NCBI GenBank assembly: GCA_020698575.1
Contig: CM036251.1
Span: 31,685,288-31,749,287 of the forward strand
Direction: 5' to 3'
Length of the DNA stretch: 64,000 nt
Source of the DNA: Bostrychus sinensis
Taxonomy: Eukaryota; Chordata; Actinopteri; Gobiiformes; Eleotridae
Of the stretch, positions 46,101 to 58,294 are shown piece by piece; the stretch's first letter is position 1, and every line of letters starts with the position of its first letter. The notes under the pieces are model-generated. The model was not told where the DNA came from. It worked only from the letters and a program-made list of their open reading frames with translations, and did no database searches. Both the position numbers and the translations under genes were made by a program.

Positions 46101-46494
46101 CCTAACCCATTGCACCACTTTTGTACATGCATAAAACAATAACATAATAACATAATAACATAACATAATATAATAACATAATATATTTAAAAAGTAAAAT
46201 TCAAAGATTAAAACATAATTTTTGTGTGTGCAAGAGACAAAAACCACTAGAAAAGCATTTGTTTTTAAAGAGCCCTGCCTCTGGACAAGACGACTTGCTG
46301 TGAGTTTAGGAACTAACACAAAAATCTATCTGGTGTGCAGAGTAAAGTGTACAGCAGTTGTATAAAAATGTTTTATTATCTCCACTCGACCCAGTGTCTA
46401 TCAATAATATTCTCTCTGTGGCCATGACAAATACTACTCCTGTTATTCTTCTAAGCCCTGGTTTACGTCTTCGGTTCACCTTAAAGAGTGGGTG

Positions 46495-46886
46495 CTCCGT
46501 AACAGAACTCTAATACGGTGTTGCTGACGGCTAATGGCCTCCCCTGAGCCCGCTCTGGTTTTACTGCCAAGTGGGTGGGAGGGAGGGAGGAAGGACTGGG
46601 AAAAGAGCCGGCGCCGGAGGGGGAAAAGATATCCAGAAACTCCGGAACAGACAGAAAAAGAGACAGAAGTAAGCAGGAGCCAGTGGGCGTGCAGAGGAAG
46701 GGAGGACTGATGCGGTGATACACGACGGATACGACAAGTTAAAAACGTAAAAAAGACAGACAAGTGACACATAGTGAGAAGTTATCCAAAACCAAAGGAG
46801 CCAGTCTGACGCCTCACGAACCGACAGCCTACTTCAGCTAAAGAGACCGCTACAACCTCAGATCGAAAAACACAGAAGTGAAAATG
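46495..46886 (+). other. Candidate first exon or 5' UTR (GC-rich)
   Basis: A 390-bp block clearly richer in G+C and purines than its surroundings ends GTGAAAATG, followed at once by GTGAGC, a usable splice donor. The start context (a purine at -3 and G after ATG) is good. Read through, ATG at 46884 gives only 24 codons. No downstream coding exon is recognised in the window, so this is tentative; a regulatory CpG-like block is equally possible. Confidence 0.25.
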
Positions 46887-47451
46887 GTGAGCCACAAGTA
46901 TAAGATTGTAATTAAATCATTTTGGGTTAAATTCACCAGAGTGCAATGTATGAGGCAGTAAACACTCAGCACCTTCATACAGGAGCTGTTGGTGTGAGGG
47001 TCCACCGTCAAGTTCAGGGGCCATTAATCACACAGGCCGGCTCTGAGGGGCGGCTGCAGCAACGCCAGGGTTTTCTGGCCTGTAGACAAACTGGGGCTGT
47101 GGCTATTTTTTAACTAAAGGAGTTATAGGCTTGTAGAATTTAGTTTATTTTTATGTTTAATTTGCCCCAACTTTACTTTTACTCTACTGTACAGCATGTA
47201 ATTCCCAACATTCACTTATTTTACTATAGATTTTGTGTTTAAAACAAAAGGACACATAATACATTTATCACAAGAATTAATTAAAAAAACATCATAATTT
47301 GAACAACTCCCCTTTGAAACAAGCTATTAAACCTAAAAAATATATAAGAAAATGTAAGAGACATTCGAGCCTGTTAATATTCTATGTACCACAGTTCTCA
47401 CCTCAAAAGGCATTATAATGATATAAATGAAAGATAATGAGAATACATGAG

Positions 47452-47487
<36 letters not shown>

Positions 47488-49523
47488 ATTAAAGCCTCTA
47501 AAGATTTTCAATGGGATTTAAATCTGGAGACTGAGGGACACTCCGGGACGTTCCAGGATCTTTTTGCTAACTTCTTCAAGTTTGGGGGGAAAGGGGGTTC
47601 CAATATTTCTGATTGAAACTATAATACATTTTCCCAAATTATTTTTATCTGACTGCGAATATTCTGTTACACTTGATATCTGTATTCATAGTAACTTATC
47701 ATACCATACCATATCATACACAGAGTACTCTATAACAATGTTTTTTAGGCCAAACTGAAAAAGACATGGAGCAGGTATTCTTACATAAATTTGTAGAAAA
47801 AAAAAATGAACATTTGTCTAGTTAAACAAACAAAAAGAGTATGACCATTTTTCACTATCACGACCCTTGAGCCCCCTGCTCTGTCTGCCATAGTCACTGT
47901 GAAATTACAGACACTAAGAGAATCATAGTCCACAATTAAATATACCAGGGCTCTTTAATGTTTTTCAGGCCAAGGCGCCCAAAGTAAGAAACTTGAGAGA
48001 TGGAGCAGTGAGCCACAACTTTCTTCTATTGTGTATATTCATAAGTCAGTTTTAAATTGAATTGGTTCTAGTGCCATGTTGTCCTTTCAAAACTAAGCTA
48101 CTCAAATAACACACAGATGAAAAAATGTATGTTTTTTTAAGTGAAAGCTGTATTGAGGTGCCATTTGTAAACATACTGTACCTGTTAGACTCATCCTAAT
48201 GTTTATACTTTTCATATTTACGTTTTATTTCAGATGTTCTGAAGCCTTTTTTGTCTTTTTGTATAGTGCAGTCAAGAAGTGACAGGAAGTCTGGAGTCAA
48301 ACCCAAAAAAAAAAAACAGGAAATATTAAAAACTGTCCAGTCAACCAAAAAATGTTGTGACGCCATTGCAGCTCACCTAGGAGTTCACAACCTCTCAATA
48401 CAACATCAGGTCGGCTCTTGTGCCTTGTAAAAAATAAAAACAAAAAAACAAGACAAAGTGATGATCATGATTGTGTTGCTAAGAGCAGAAAGATGAGGTA
48501 AGTCATTAGCACAGCCTTATGTCATAAGACCATGAGCTCATTAGTCTTTGATCTGTGCAGAATGTGTGATGTGCAACCACTCATTTAAAGCCACCACCTG
48601 CAATTCTAACACGACTCATACTCATTATTACTCATCACTGACAACAGTCAACATCACAGTGTGACACGGACGTTTGCTCTTTACCTTACATGCCACATAG
48701 AAGGAAATGTGTTTATCTGACAAGGTTTTTTATGGATTTATTATTTTTTTTGGTATGGTATGGCTCCCTTGCTACCTGGTGGGGGCGTGGCCTGCAGGGC
48801 TTTAAACACCAGGCCTCCTGCGCCGGACGAACTCTCTGCTCACGTCACCCTGTACACCTGAAGCGACCTTTGTTGGTGCACCTAACTACTTTTATGGCTG
48901 GACTAGCTTTCATACAGTATATACCATAATCTCGCTTATTTCCAAAACAAAATATTGCGTCTTGACAGAGAAGAGAAAAGTCCACTGTTGTCGACCCGGG
49001 CTCTGATGAAAGGAGCAGGAAGCTGTGGTCACTTGTACCTCGGTGGTGTGTACTTTAGGCTCAGTAGTAGCTCAGTGGGGCGGTAGTTAGAGGGCAGTGA
49101 GATGAGCAGCCACACTAAAGAGCCTCCTGGAGTTATATATAGATGTGTTCACCCCCGCCCTGCGTCGGAGGGGCTGCAGACTGAGGTTACACGACCCATG
49201 TCTCACACCCAGGTCTCTGCTTCCTTTTTCCTTTACTTTGCCTTCGCCTGCATGACTTTTACATCTCATAGATTTATTGTGTTACCATAGAACCCAGCAG
49301 ATAGGTAGTTATAGTGACTAATGTGTATACATAGTCTGGGGTCATTTTTAACCACTGTGTGTTATTCATGGGTCTTTTTTTTTAATGTATTTATGTAGAA
49401 GCTTTCTGTAGGGTTTAGTCAAGACATTTTAAGACTTTTTAATACAGTTTAGAGAAAAATTTGATACCAGCATCATCATCAGCAGAAAAATAATCTTTAT
49501 CACGTTTACAGCCTTTACACTAA
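46887..49523. other. Intergenic; fragments only
   Basis: A poly(A) run of about 33 is at 47452-47484. 48980-49240 is GC-richer and single-copy-looking. A Tc1 relic is listed separately. No exon is supportable. Confidence 0.4.
47497..47580 (-). mobile_element. Tc1-like transposase relic
   Basis: AAGATTTTCAATGGGATTTA then ATCTGGAGACTG corresponds to the NPIE/SPDLNP-coding stretch of Tc1 transposases, as seen at 33490-33540. Only about 80 bp remain. Confidence 0.6.
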
Positions 49524-50045
49524 ACCGGTGTTTTCCAACCTGGGGTACGGGACTCCTAGGGGTACGTGAGTAAATATTTGCGATCTTTTCATATTAAACT
49601 ATTGAAACTTGTGAAAGATAAGCTCAAGTGTCTCATTGATAATTCCCTGATTAAAAATTATTTATTATGAGGTGAAAGTTTTTTTCTTGTCAATTTATTA
49701 TGAGTTTTGACTTTTTTTGTTGAAAAATATTGTAGTAAAATAGGGTAAATGTAATAGAAGTTTATATTGTTATTTTTATTTTTGTTATATTGTTATTTAT
49801 ATATTTTTTAATATGTATTATTATTTTAAAACAATTTTATTTGTATCTTTAATTTGATTTTCAAACCAAAAAATGCAGGAAAATATGCTTTTACAATAAA
49901 GTAAGTATAAAATGTTGTTGTATTAAAAAACACAGATGACCACTCTAGGGCAGTGGTTCTCAAACTGTGGTAAGAGTACCACTGGTGGGTTTCTTCTAGT
50001 GTTACTCAGGCGTCTTTTAATGTAACCTTGTAATTAGCGTCTATA
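49524..50045. repeat. hAT-like ends and A+T-rich interior
   Basis: GTGTTTTCCAACCTGGGGTA (49529-49548) resembles a CAGTGTTTCCCAACC terminus, and CAGTGGTTCTCAAACTGTGG (49952-49971) a second hAT terminus. 49875-49915 matches 16545-16590. The boundaries of the separate elements cannot be fixed. Confidence 0.45.
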
Positions 50046-50821
50046 ATTAGCATTAAAGCTAAATGATACACAATAAAATACAGAAAAAGCAATGTTTTCT
50101 GACAAATGAGGACAAAAAAAGACTACGTGGCAAGTGAAATGTTTAATTACTCTGCCTCCCACGATGTTGGGGATTTTTGTCCTGCTCTGTGGTGAGAGGT
50201 CAGAGCTGAGTGGACACTGAGCTTATTGTTCCAACATGGTCAACCATTCATTTTCTTTCTCTGACCAGGTGTTGTGGCTGGATGACCTCAGAGGGGCACA
50301 TGTGACCTGCCACTGCCCATGTTTCTGCTTTGTTATTGTGCCGATCCACAAAGATAAGAGCTTTAACAATATCAGCCGCATACGTCAAAGGAAATTGCAT
50401 AAGGTGGGATGTACAGTGTAAGCAGGTCATTTCCATTAAAATGCATCAAAGTAACATGTAACGAGCAAAACATTCCAACATGGGACGCCCCATAACAGTG
50501 AACGTATGTAAAGGCTTTAGCTGTGTTAGCTTAACCATGCAAATCCACAAAAATGTTACTTTAACTCCCAGAGTTTATTTGATGCCCTGCACTTCCAGCC
50601 GGAGTTAAATCAATTTCCCACTAACACACTTCTGTTTTTACTGCTCCACGCCGGCCAGGCCCGGTTCCATAATGAAAGGCTCAGGCTCTGTGTACATCAA
50701 CACTTTCTATGGCGCACGTTTACATGTTACATGTAGCAGCAAAAGATGGAGTAAAATTAGAGCCATTTTTACCATTGTTAGAATACAATACTGCTGTACA
50801 GAGGTAAAACACAGTATTTAA
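50046..50821. other. Intergenic, nothing recognised
   Basis: Single-copy-looking; small frames only. Confidence 0.45.
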
Positions 50822-51125
50822 ATATTTTGTAAAAAATGACTTACAGGTGCTATGAGCAGTATATATATATTTGTGTTTCATAAAAATTACTCACATATGT
50901 CCCCAGATATGAGGGAAACATGTTTAAATCAGATATTAGTTTTACTAATAACAATTGTACAGCTGATTTATTCACTATTAAAATATATATTTTACCTAAT
51001 GCCCAAGTGGTTTATAGCCTATTTACATTTTTTTGTTTTGGTTCTAAAACTGCATTGACAATCGTCCAAAGAGACCATTGTTTTGATTTAGTCTGCAGTA
51101 CCCTTTATAACCAGGCTTCATATCA
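50822..51125 (+). repeat. Dispersed repeat M, copy 2
   Basis: Matches 22855-23262 in order: CATAAAAATTACTCACATATG, CCCCAGATATG, AACATGTTTAAATCAG, TTGTTTTGGTTCTAAAAC and TCTGCAGTACC. Confidence 0.6.
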
Positions 51126-51494
51126 TGTTATACTTACAAAGTTTTATCAATTGTGTCCCATTTTAGAGAAATCTTGTTAAATTTACAACAAATTTCACAC
51201 TGATACAAAGGTAAAATGCAAACTGCAGCTTGGAATGTTCTAACTGATGATTTCAAACACACTTAGTGCGCTCTGCCTTTGTATCACTGACAGATCACAA
51301 TATCTTTGGTCACAGGTACATTAATGGTAGTGTACTAAAATAATGCCTTGTCATAAATAGTTTTTTATCAGTCACAACCATTGCCACTGATTTGAGCTTT
51401 GACCTCCTAAATGTGGAATTACTTTATTTGGGGTGTCCTAAAAATCATATTCATTGAGCAATTTGACAATCAAATCATTTTATTATCTTGGATA
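51126..51494. other. Intergenic, nothing recognised
   Basis: A+T-rich; no feature call. Confidence 0.45.
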
Positions 51495-52165
51495 ACTCAC
51501 TGACAAACAACGTTAGGCCTTAAGTTCCCACGTTTTGAAGATTTTCTTTTTCAAAAGTACGTCCTATAGATTTTTTTTTTTTCAAAATTAGCCCTATGTT
51601 CACATATTTCAACAATTTCTCTTCATATATTGATGTATTGATATATTCCGAAATTTCTAAGATTTCTTTCTTTTTTTCTTTTTTTAATGAGGCCTTTAGG
51701 TTTTCTTAAAATGTTTTTTTTTATTTAGGCCCTGTTTTCTCGCCTTTTAAAGATTTTTTTTTTTTTTCTCCAAAGGTCAACCCTATGTTTCTATATTTCT
51801 AAGATTATTTTCAGGTAAATGGTGGATGTTTAACCCTAACCTAACCCTAAATCTGAGAAATGTGAAAACATAGGACCTAATTCTGATCAAATCAAATCAA
51901 TATCTAGCATTGATTAAAATGACTTGGATTCAGATTATTAACCTTGATTTGAGTAATTTTATTTACGAAATTAGATTTATTTACTAATATGGCTAGATTA
52001 TTTGACTTGTTTCAAGTTATTTTTACTTATTTGAAGCAAAATTATCTGTCAGTGAATAAGAAAATTCCACTTACCCCATTTTAATGCTAGGTACAGATTT
52101 TTTTGCAGTGCAGGGCCTAAATTTGAAACAAAAAAAGTATTAGAAATATGGGGCTGTGAGAACAT
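51495..52165 (+). repeat. Degenerate tandem array around TTTCTAAGAT / CCCTATGTT words, split by a MITE
   Basis: Words such as TTCCCACGTTTTGAAGATTT, AGCCCTATGTTCACATATTT, TTTCTAAGATTTC and ACCCTATGTTTCTATATTTC recur every 60-90 bp, with T-runs between them. Telomere-like AACCCTAACCTAACCCTAA is at 51834-51852. The MITE 51871-52110 lies inside it, and similar sequence resumes to 52165. Confidence 0.55.
51871..52110 (+). mobile_element. MITE ending TTTTTTTGCAGTG
   Basis: It shares TTGTTTCAAGTTATTTTTAC and GAAAATTCCACTTACCCC with 38585-38850 and keeps the right terminus that copy lacks. Its left end is approximate. Confidence 0.55.
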
Positions 52166-52220
52166 AAACCCAAATATTACATGTTTTCAAAGAAGACATC
52201 TGGAAGTTTGTTCATTATAC

Positions 52221-53161
52221 CAGTGATTCTCAACTGGTGGGTCGGGACCCAAATGTGGGTCATGAAACCATTTTCAGTGGGTCGCGGGCCTTTGCCAAAA
52301 AAAAAAAAAAAAAAAAAAAGGAAAAAAAGAAGATGAATAAAAAAAATAAAGTTACTGTTACACCTAAGGTTGAAGTGAGCGCTGCTTAATTCTCCTCAAA
52401 GCACAATGTGTTCCAGTATTTACCTCTGACAAAGATAATCAGAAGGAAAGTACATTTTGTACTTGAATTCTTTTGAATTCCACTTTTTTATTTGTGTTTA
52501 CATGTGTTTTGGCTTTAAATTAAACTGCATCTAATACCATATTTTCCAGACTATAAGTCACACTTTTTTCATAGTTTGGCTGGTCCTGCGACTTATAGTC
52601 AGGTGTGACTTATATATCAAAATATAAATAATTTAACATGATTTTAAATGTAACTCATACTGTCTGACATGAACCAAAGAGTAAATATTACCGTCTAACT
52701 TGCTTACCAGGAACTTTCTTGTTGGACTCGCTGGCTTATGTTAATTTAGCCTCTTCAGCCTCCCAGGTTCGTTCTTTATGCTGTTGTGTAGCTGAATAAC
52801 TTGCCTTTCCAGATTAAATGTTTGTTATTGGCCTTGGATTTTGTGAAATAAATATTTAAATAAATGCAACTTATAGTCCAGTGCAACTTGAATATGTTTT
52901 TTTCCTCTCCAGAGCGACTTATAGTCCAGAAAATACGGTAGAATGTAGAAGAGAATAGTTCCCTCTGTAGCATCACCACTTGCTTGCTTTGAGTGTTTTT
53001 TTTTTTTTGTTTTTTTTTTTTGTGTGTGTTGGTATACTGTGATATTATTCTGTCTCAGGTTCAGAACATCTGATCAGTTGAAATATCTTTTTTATTTGGG
53101 TCGCAGCTTGTTCTTTTAGGGTGATGGTGGGTCCCGAAGCCAGACCAGTTGAGAACCACTG
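52221..53161. mobile_element. hAT element, CAGTGRTTCTCAACTGG termini
   Basis: It starts CAGTGATTCTCAACTGGTGG followed by GTCGGGACCC and ends GGTGGGTCCCG... CCAGTTGAGAACCACTG, an inverted repeat characteristic of fish hAT elements. The flanking 8-mers agree at five of eight positions, so the target duplication is eroded. A second element (52535-52940) is nested inside. Confidence 0.8.
52535..52940. mobile_element. Nested DNA transposon, TACCRTATTTTC termini
   Basis: The left end TACCATATTTTCCAGACTAT and the right end, reverse-complemented (TACCGTATTTTCTGGACTAT), match over 25 bp with three differences. The word GACTTATAGTC recurs inside. 406 bp, no coding capacity. I know this as a common vertebrate/fish element but am unsure of its superfamily. 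Confidence 0.75.
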
Positions 53162-54124
53162 CTTCAGACAACATTTTCATCCCAGGGCCTTTATTCAGAA
53201 GCCTTCTCTTTAAACCTTTTAACTTACAATCACCTCAATGACTGAAAGCCTTCATAGACATTTATTCACAAACGACTCAATGATTAGCCTGCACATGTGT
53301 AGCATTTACGTTAGGTTAAACGTTAGCTTTCCTTTTCACTTCGTAACAAAAGTTCAATCCTGCATTAGTCTGAACACAATAGTCTCTTCTGTTCATATAA
53401 ACTTAACAACAGAAACGTTTTACCTACACTGAGAGAACCCTTCTGAAAATGAAACAATCTCCAGCTTCCTGTGGACTGAGAAAATATTGAACTTGTTGAA
53501 TGTTTTCCCGACAGGTTCACACATCTGTCACACGGGCACGGCGCGTATACAACGTTCACGCAGTGCGAACATTATGCAGGAGTTCATGTCTGCGGCCTTT
53601 TACACCACATTGAGAGCTGACGTGCCCTTAGTAGCACTGTGACCAATCACCACTCTGCATGTGGTCCAGCTGCTTTCCCCATCATTCAGCACACCCGATC
53701 AATCACAGCCACTCATTCAGGCCAACACATCACTGCCACACACCCAGGTACCAAGTAAAAAGAGTAAAAGAGCCAGTAGTTGAATTTTTTCATCAGCATG
53801 CATTACAAAGTTAGTGAATGTGGTTGTGAATGCATTGTCCAGATGTAGAAGCATTTCACTTTGCTTGGCTTTCTGTTTTTTTCCTTTAGCCAGTGTTAAA
53901 ACACTCACTTTCTCTGTTATCAGCACCAATTAATCAGGAATGGAAAGTACCTAAATCATTTTCTATATGTTATAAATATTTATATACATTTACATATATT
54001 TGATCCATTGGATGTAAGTACTTTTCTGATTAAATTCTATCAAGCACCCTTTTACTTGAGCACTTTTTGGAGGTAAAAATGTAACATTTACTTGTCTAAA
54101 AGTCTAAAAAGTTTAAAAGTCTAA
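53162..54124. other. Intergenic, nothing recognised
   Basis: No exon or repeat call is supportable. Confidence 0.45.
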
Positions 54125-54185
54125 GGGACAGATTTACTAAGATGCGTGCTAAATTGCAAGTGCAGATTAAAACAATACCTGCTAT

Positions 54186-54218
<33 letters not shown>

Positions 54219-54568
54219 GATTTGATTTATAGCATATTGCACTTTACAAGCTCCTCAAATTTCACAAAGTGCTTTCCATGAGTCCATTATTTATTCACTC
54301 CTCAGTCACATCAGTGGTGGTGATTAACTTTCATCCAACCAAGTGGGGTAAAGTATGACCTGGGGCATCTCAGAGATGCTTTGTTTTATCACTCTGCTTT
54401 TTCATGACTTTGTCAGGCTACTTCTTGTGTACAACTTCATATAGTTATTATGGTTTTCTGATGTAATTTGAGAATTTTATCAACACAAACATATCGGGGT
54501 CACTATTGACCCCAGTCAAAAGTACCTATTTCCGCCTATGTCATTTTAATATTTTTATCACTTTATTT

Positions 54569-54605
<37 letters not shown>

Positions 54606-55945
54606 GACATCCATATTTGATGTGTAAAACACTAGAGAGAGGTTAGGAGCTCACTATCTGTCATTTTTAAGTTTGTCCAGGTCGACTGAGGTCCTCAGGA
54701 CCACACTGTCCACACACAACAGAGAGGATCCTGTGGTCACATACAGGCCTCACTCTGGGCTCTGACTGAGGCAGAACACTATTCTTTAAAGTACAAATAA
54801 TTATAAGAATCACTAAAAACAAAGTCCTGACAGAGTCTGAACTGAGCCAGAAATGTGTGAAATCACCCAGGTCCTGCTCTGGTCCTACACAGACTGGACA
54901 GTCCTGGCCTCAAGAACCAAACTATTAACCATACTATATACTATATATTAACATACAGGAGCCACAAGCAACCAAACACATGCAGCCTGTTCAGACAATG
55001 TCTGCAGCATTTCAGATCAGAGAGAAAGAGCAGAGTTTCAGCTTCAGGACAATAACAGCAGAATCTAACCCTCACTTTTGAGCCCTATTAGTGGGCTCAT
55101 GGACTGGCCAATAAATCCATTTTATACTGATTCTGCTTCATTACTGATCAAAAATACAAACTTAAAGCAAAAGTTTTATTTAAGTTGTAAAGAAAGACCA
55201 AATTCTATTTTAAAAAACTTTACATGCTTTTAGGTGGATTTATTTGGATTATTATTCTATACTAGACTGAATATGGCCCCGCCCACTTTTAAATCATAAA
55301 CATTTTTAAAAAGTAAAGTTTCTTTTAAATGATTCTAAACTAAACCTTATCAGAATGAAGAGTGGTCATGGAGTTTTGTCTGTATTATTGTGGATTGTTG
55401 ACATAAAGCATGCACTTTTACTTTTAAAAATATTTATATAATTTCAGGTGTGTAAACATGCAAATTAAATGCAAATTTATCATAATAGTAATTTACCCAA
55501 AAAAATACTTATCAACACATCACTAATAATGACTAAAAAGGAAAAAAAAAAAAAAAAATCTCTTTTCTTTTTTTTTTTAGGGGGGGGGTAAAACAGGGAG
55601 GTAGGATGAGGCTTAAAAACTCCTCAGTCTGCCATGTGAGGTCTTTAAACGGATGTGGAACTGACTCTATGAAGCCCAGTTTTAAAGACAGTGGCAGTTT
55701 AGTGGAAGACAAACTAAAGAAAAAAGTGCTGCAGGTAAAGTCTGTCTCTTTGTTGTCTTTGTTGTTAGCTCTTGTAGTTGTGATATATCAAAAAGTGACC
55801 ACTAAATATTTTCAGTCCATCTTGAATTTTGCACACTGTGGCAAAAATGCCTCATTTCACATATTCATTAATTTACCGGAGCAAAATATGTGCTCATCCT
55901 GTGAGAGATGCTAACCTCAGCTCAGGATCTGTGCCACTTTTAGCA
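54125..55945 (+). mobile_element. Element X, second copy, heavily interrupted
   Basis: The left end GGGACAGATTTACTAAGATG then GCTAAATTGCAAGTGCAGAT matches 42566-42612. The right part (AAAGTCTGTCTCTTTG at 55737, then AAATGCCTC, GGAGCAAAATATG, CCACTTTTAGCAC) matches 43410-43815. The middle (54184 to about 55600) is foreign: a LINE tail, a T29 run at 54572-54600, and unassigned sequence. Confidence 0.5.
54184..54360 (-). mobile_element. L2-like LINE tail with (ATT)n, reverse orientation
   Basis: An (AAT)n run is followed by GGATTTGATTTATAGCATAT, CAAAGTGCTTTCCATGAG and TTATTCACTCCTCAGTCACA, which on the - strand is the 3' end of a common fish L2-type LINE. Confidence 0.6.
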
Positions 55946-56035
55946 CGGCTAATGGTGGACACCAAAAGCAACAAAATCTCTCTCTTTCTATGCTCCATTC
56001 GTGTTGTTAGTCTAGACATAAGTTAGACATAAGCT

Positions 56036-56530
56036 ATATATAAAGCTATATCCACACAGCAACAAAAACATTATCTTTTCAAAAACATTTTCCATAAACA
56101 CGGCACCGTCTCAGAAAATCTGTGTATCCACTCATGTCGACACAAAACCACTGAAAACGCTGTAATACATATGCCCAGCCTGGTAGTGGCGCTGTATCAC
56201 TGTCACAGAAACACACCAAAAACAGAAAAATACAAACGAGGCATTTGCAGAAAACTGGTTCAATGAAAACATGAAAAAATGTTATTGTTATTGTTGGAGT
56301 TTAGTGCATGCAAGTTAAAGAAGAGGAGGGGCTATGGTGTCATCATTTCAGAAAAGATGCTAATGGGTTGCAATCACAGAAACATGAATACAGCGTTTTG
56401 AAATCCATCCACTCTGGGACCTGGTATCAAAAATGATCATATTCGGGCTCCCAAAATGCTAGATCTGTGTGGAAAAAACACTATACGATAAAAAACTTTT
56501 GCGGATGCGCCTGAGACCGTCTCCTTGTGA
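56036..56530 (+). repeat. Dispersed repeat G, uninterrupted copy
   Basis: Contains CACTGAAAACGCTGTAATAC, AGAGGAGGGGCTATGGTGTC, CATCATTTCAGAAAAGATG and GCTAGATCTGTGTGG continuously. It serves as the empty site for the hAT at 35704-36370. GTCTCAGAAAA near its left end and GCGCCTGAGACCGTCTC near its right end suggest inverted ends. Confidence 0.65.
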
Positions 56531-57428
56531 TCAAGGTCTAAGTGTCTAGGTGCCTTTACTGAATGGTGGTGGGAGGACAGAGCAGGTAGGATGGCTAATT
56601 AGCTCATCTATTAGCAACACAAAGCTAAAAAGTTGAGTTAGCAGGGTCCTTTTTAAAATAAAGGCTAAAATATATGTCGTAAAGCCTCAGTTTCCACAGA
56701 TGATTCCTTTGGGTAGTTAAAGAGTTTTTCTCAAATGCAAAAAAGTAAAAAATGTATACTTTCTGTTAAATCTAGCCATGCCTCAGATTACACCTGCCTA
56801 CAGTTTTTCGGGGAAACGTGCTCTCTAATAACAGCCCGTAATTGCTAACAGTGCTCCTGGACACACCCCGTACAACGTAAAGCTCCTCGTCTTCTACCGT
56901 AACTGCCAGTTGCCAGTTCAGCACAGGTCCAGTTACCAAACATTTCCTCCTTGGGTTGAAATAATAAACAGTAGAGCTAGGCAGGTTGGATTGGACAGGC
57001 AGGTGTGTATTTTCATATAGCTGAGGACAAGGGCCGCATACTAAAGCCCTAATGCAGCCCAGATGGTTCCACTCACCTCGGTCAACTGCAGGACGTAGCC
57101 TTTCTGCGCAGAAGCTATTTGATATGCTCGTGTCTGACCAGAGCTCTGATGAGTCTTTAAAGCAGAAATGACTCCCAAAAAGCGTAGGAATTCACCAGGG
57201 ACTCAGCCTTTTAGATATAATCTGGTGAGTATAATCTTGGGTAAGCAAAACATGGCTGGCTTTGATGCTCTGAAAGTCTGTGAAATTTCGTAACAAGTTG
57301 ACTACTGTACATTAAAGGTGACACATTATTTGAAAGAATGTATTAACAGTATTTTTTTCACAGTGAACAACTTGGGCAGATTTGCTGCCAATGCAAATTG
57401 GAGTGAGCACATATCTAGACCTAAAAAC

Positions 57429-57465
<37 letters not shown>

Positions 57466-57969
57466 CCTGGTGCATTTGAACACTGTAAGTGACAAAAAAG
57501 CTTCAGAATTTTATTAAAATGTATATAAATGTAATTCAGAGTACACAATGCTAGGGCTTGAGTTTTGAATATGATGCATTTTTTAAAAATAATGTAATTT
57601 TAAATAAATTCAGTGACAAAACTTTTTTTTTAAAGTTTCCTATGCTTTTCCAATGGTTAAAATGGGGACAACTGGGGCATGTTCAGTTGAATACTGGGAT
57701 ATAAGAGTGTTTTTACAGATATTTCTTTGGACATGAGATAAGAAGCCTGGGAATAAAGCTGGGACTGTCCCCATTAAATAGGGACACCATAGTGTAAAAG
57801 CCAGCACAAACTAAATACAAATCTACAAATTTTAAACATAACGCACGGTTATGAGCAGTTTTCATTTTAAGGTAATTCTGTCTATTCATAGGTATGTGTC
57901 TTTTAGGCATTCACAAGCCTTTATGGTTGCTATCTGACTGTCAGTGTTTTAGACTTTGAACTGTTGCAA
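56531..57969. other. Intergenic; weak exon candidate on the - strand at 57077-57145
   Basis: 57077-57145 reads on the - strand as 23 open codons (ending AQKGYVLQLTE) between CAG and GTGAGT, but no family is recognised. A T29 run is at about 57431-57459. The rest is unassigned. Confidence 0.25.
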
Positions 57970-58294
57970 ATTCACTGTGGCAAAGTGGTTAGCATTCTCA
58001 CCTTACAGCAAGAAGGTCTTGGGTTCAAAACCTGAAGCATGTGCCGCCTTTCTGTGTTGAGTTTGCATGTTCTTCTTCTTCATGGTCCAACCATGAAGTA
58101 TATTTTCATATATCATAAAATCATAAAATAGCTGTTTGTTCTTTTTGAGTATTTATAGTGACATTTTGGAATGTCTCTGTGTCAGCCCTGTGACCGGCCA
58201 CTGGGCAGAGTGTATCCCGCCTAAGGCCTATAGCTGCTGGGATAGACTCCAGGACCTGTGACCCCTAACAGGAATAAGCGAAATAGGATGAATG
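57970..58294 (+). mobile_element. tRNA-derived SINE with an internal interruption
   Basis: The head (GTGGCAAAGTGGTTAGCATT, CAGCAAGAAGGTCTTGGGTT, AGTTTGCATGTTCTTC) resembles 1490-1610. The tail (GCAGAGTGTATCCCGCCT, GCTGGGATAGACTCCAGGAC, GGAATAAGCG) is the alternative 3' end common in this fish family. About 105 bp of unrelated A+T-rich sequence separates them. Confidence 0.7.
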
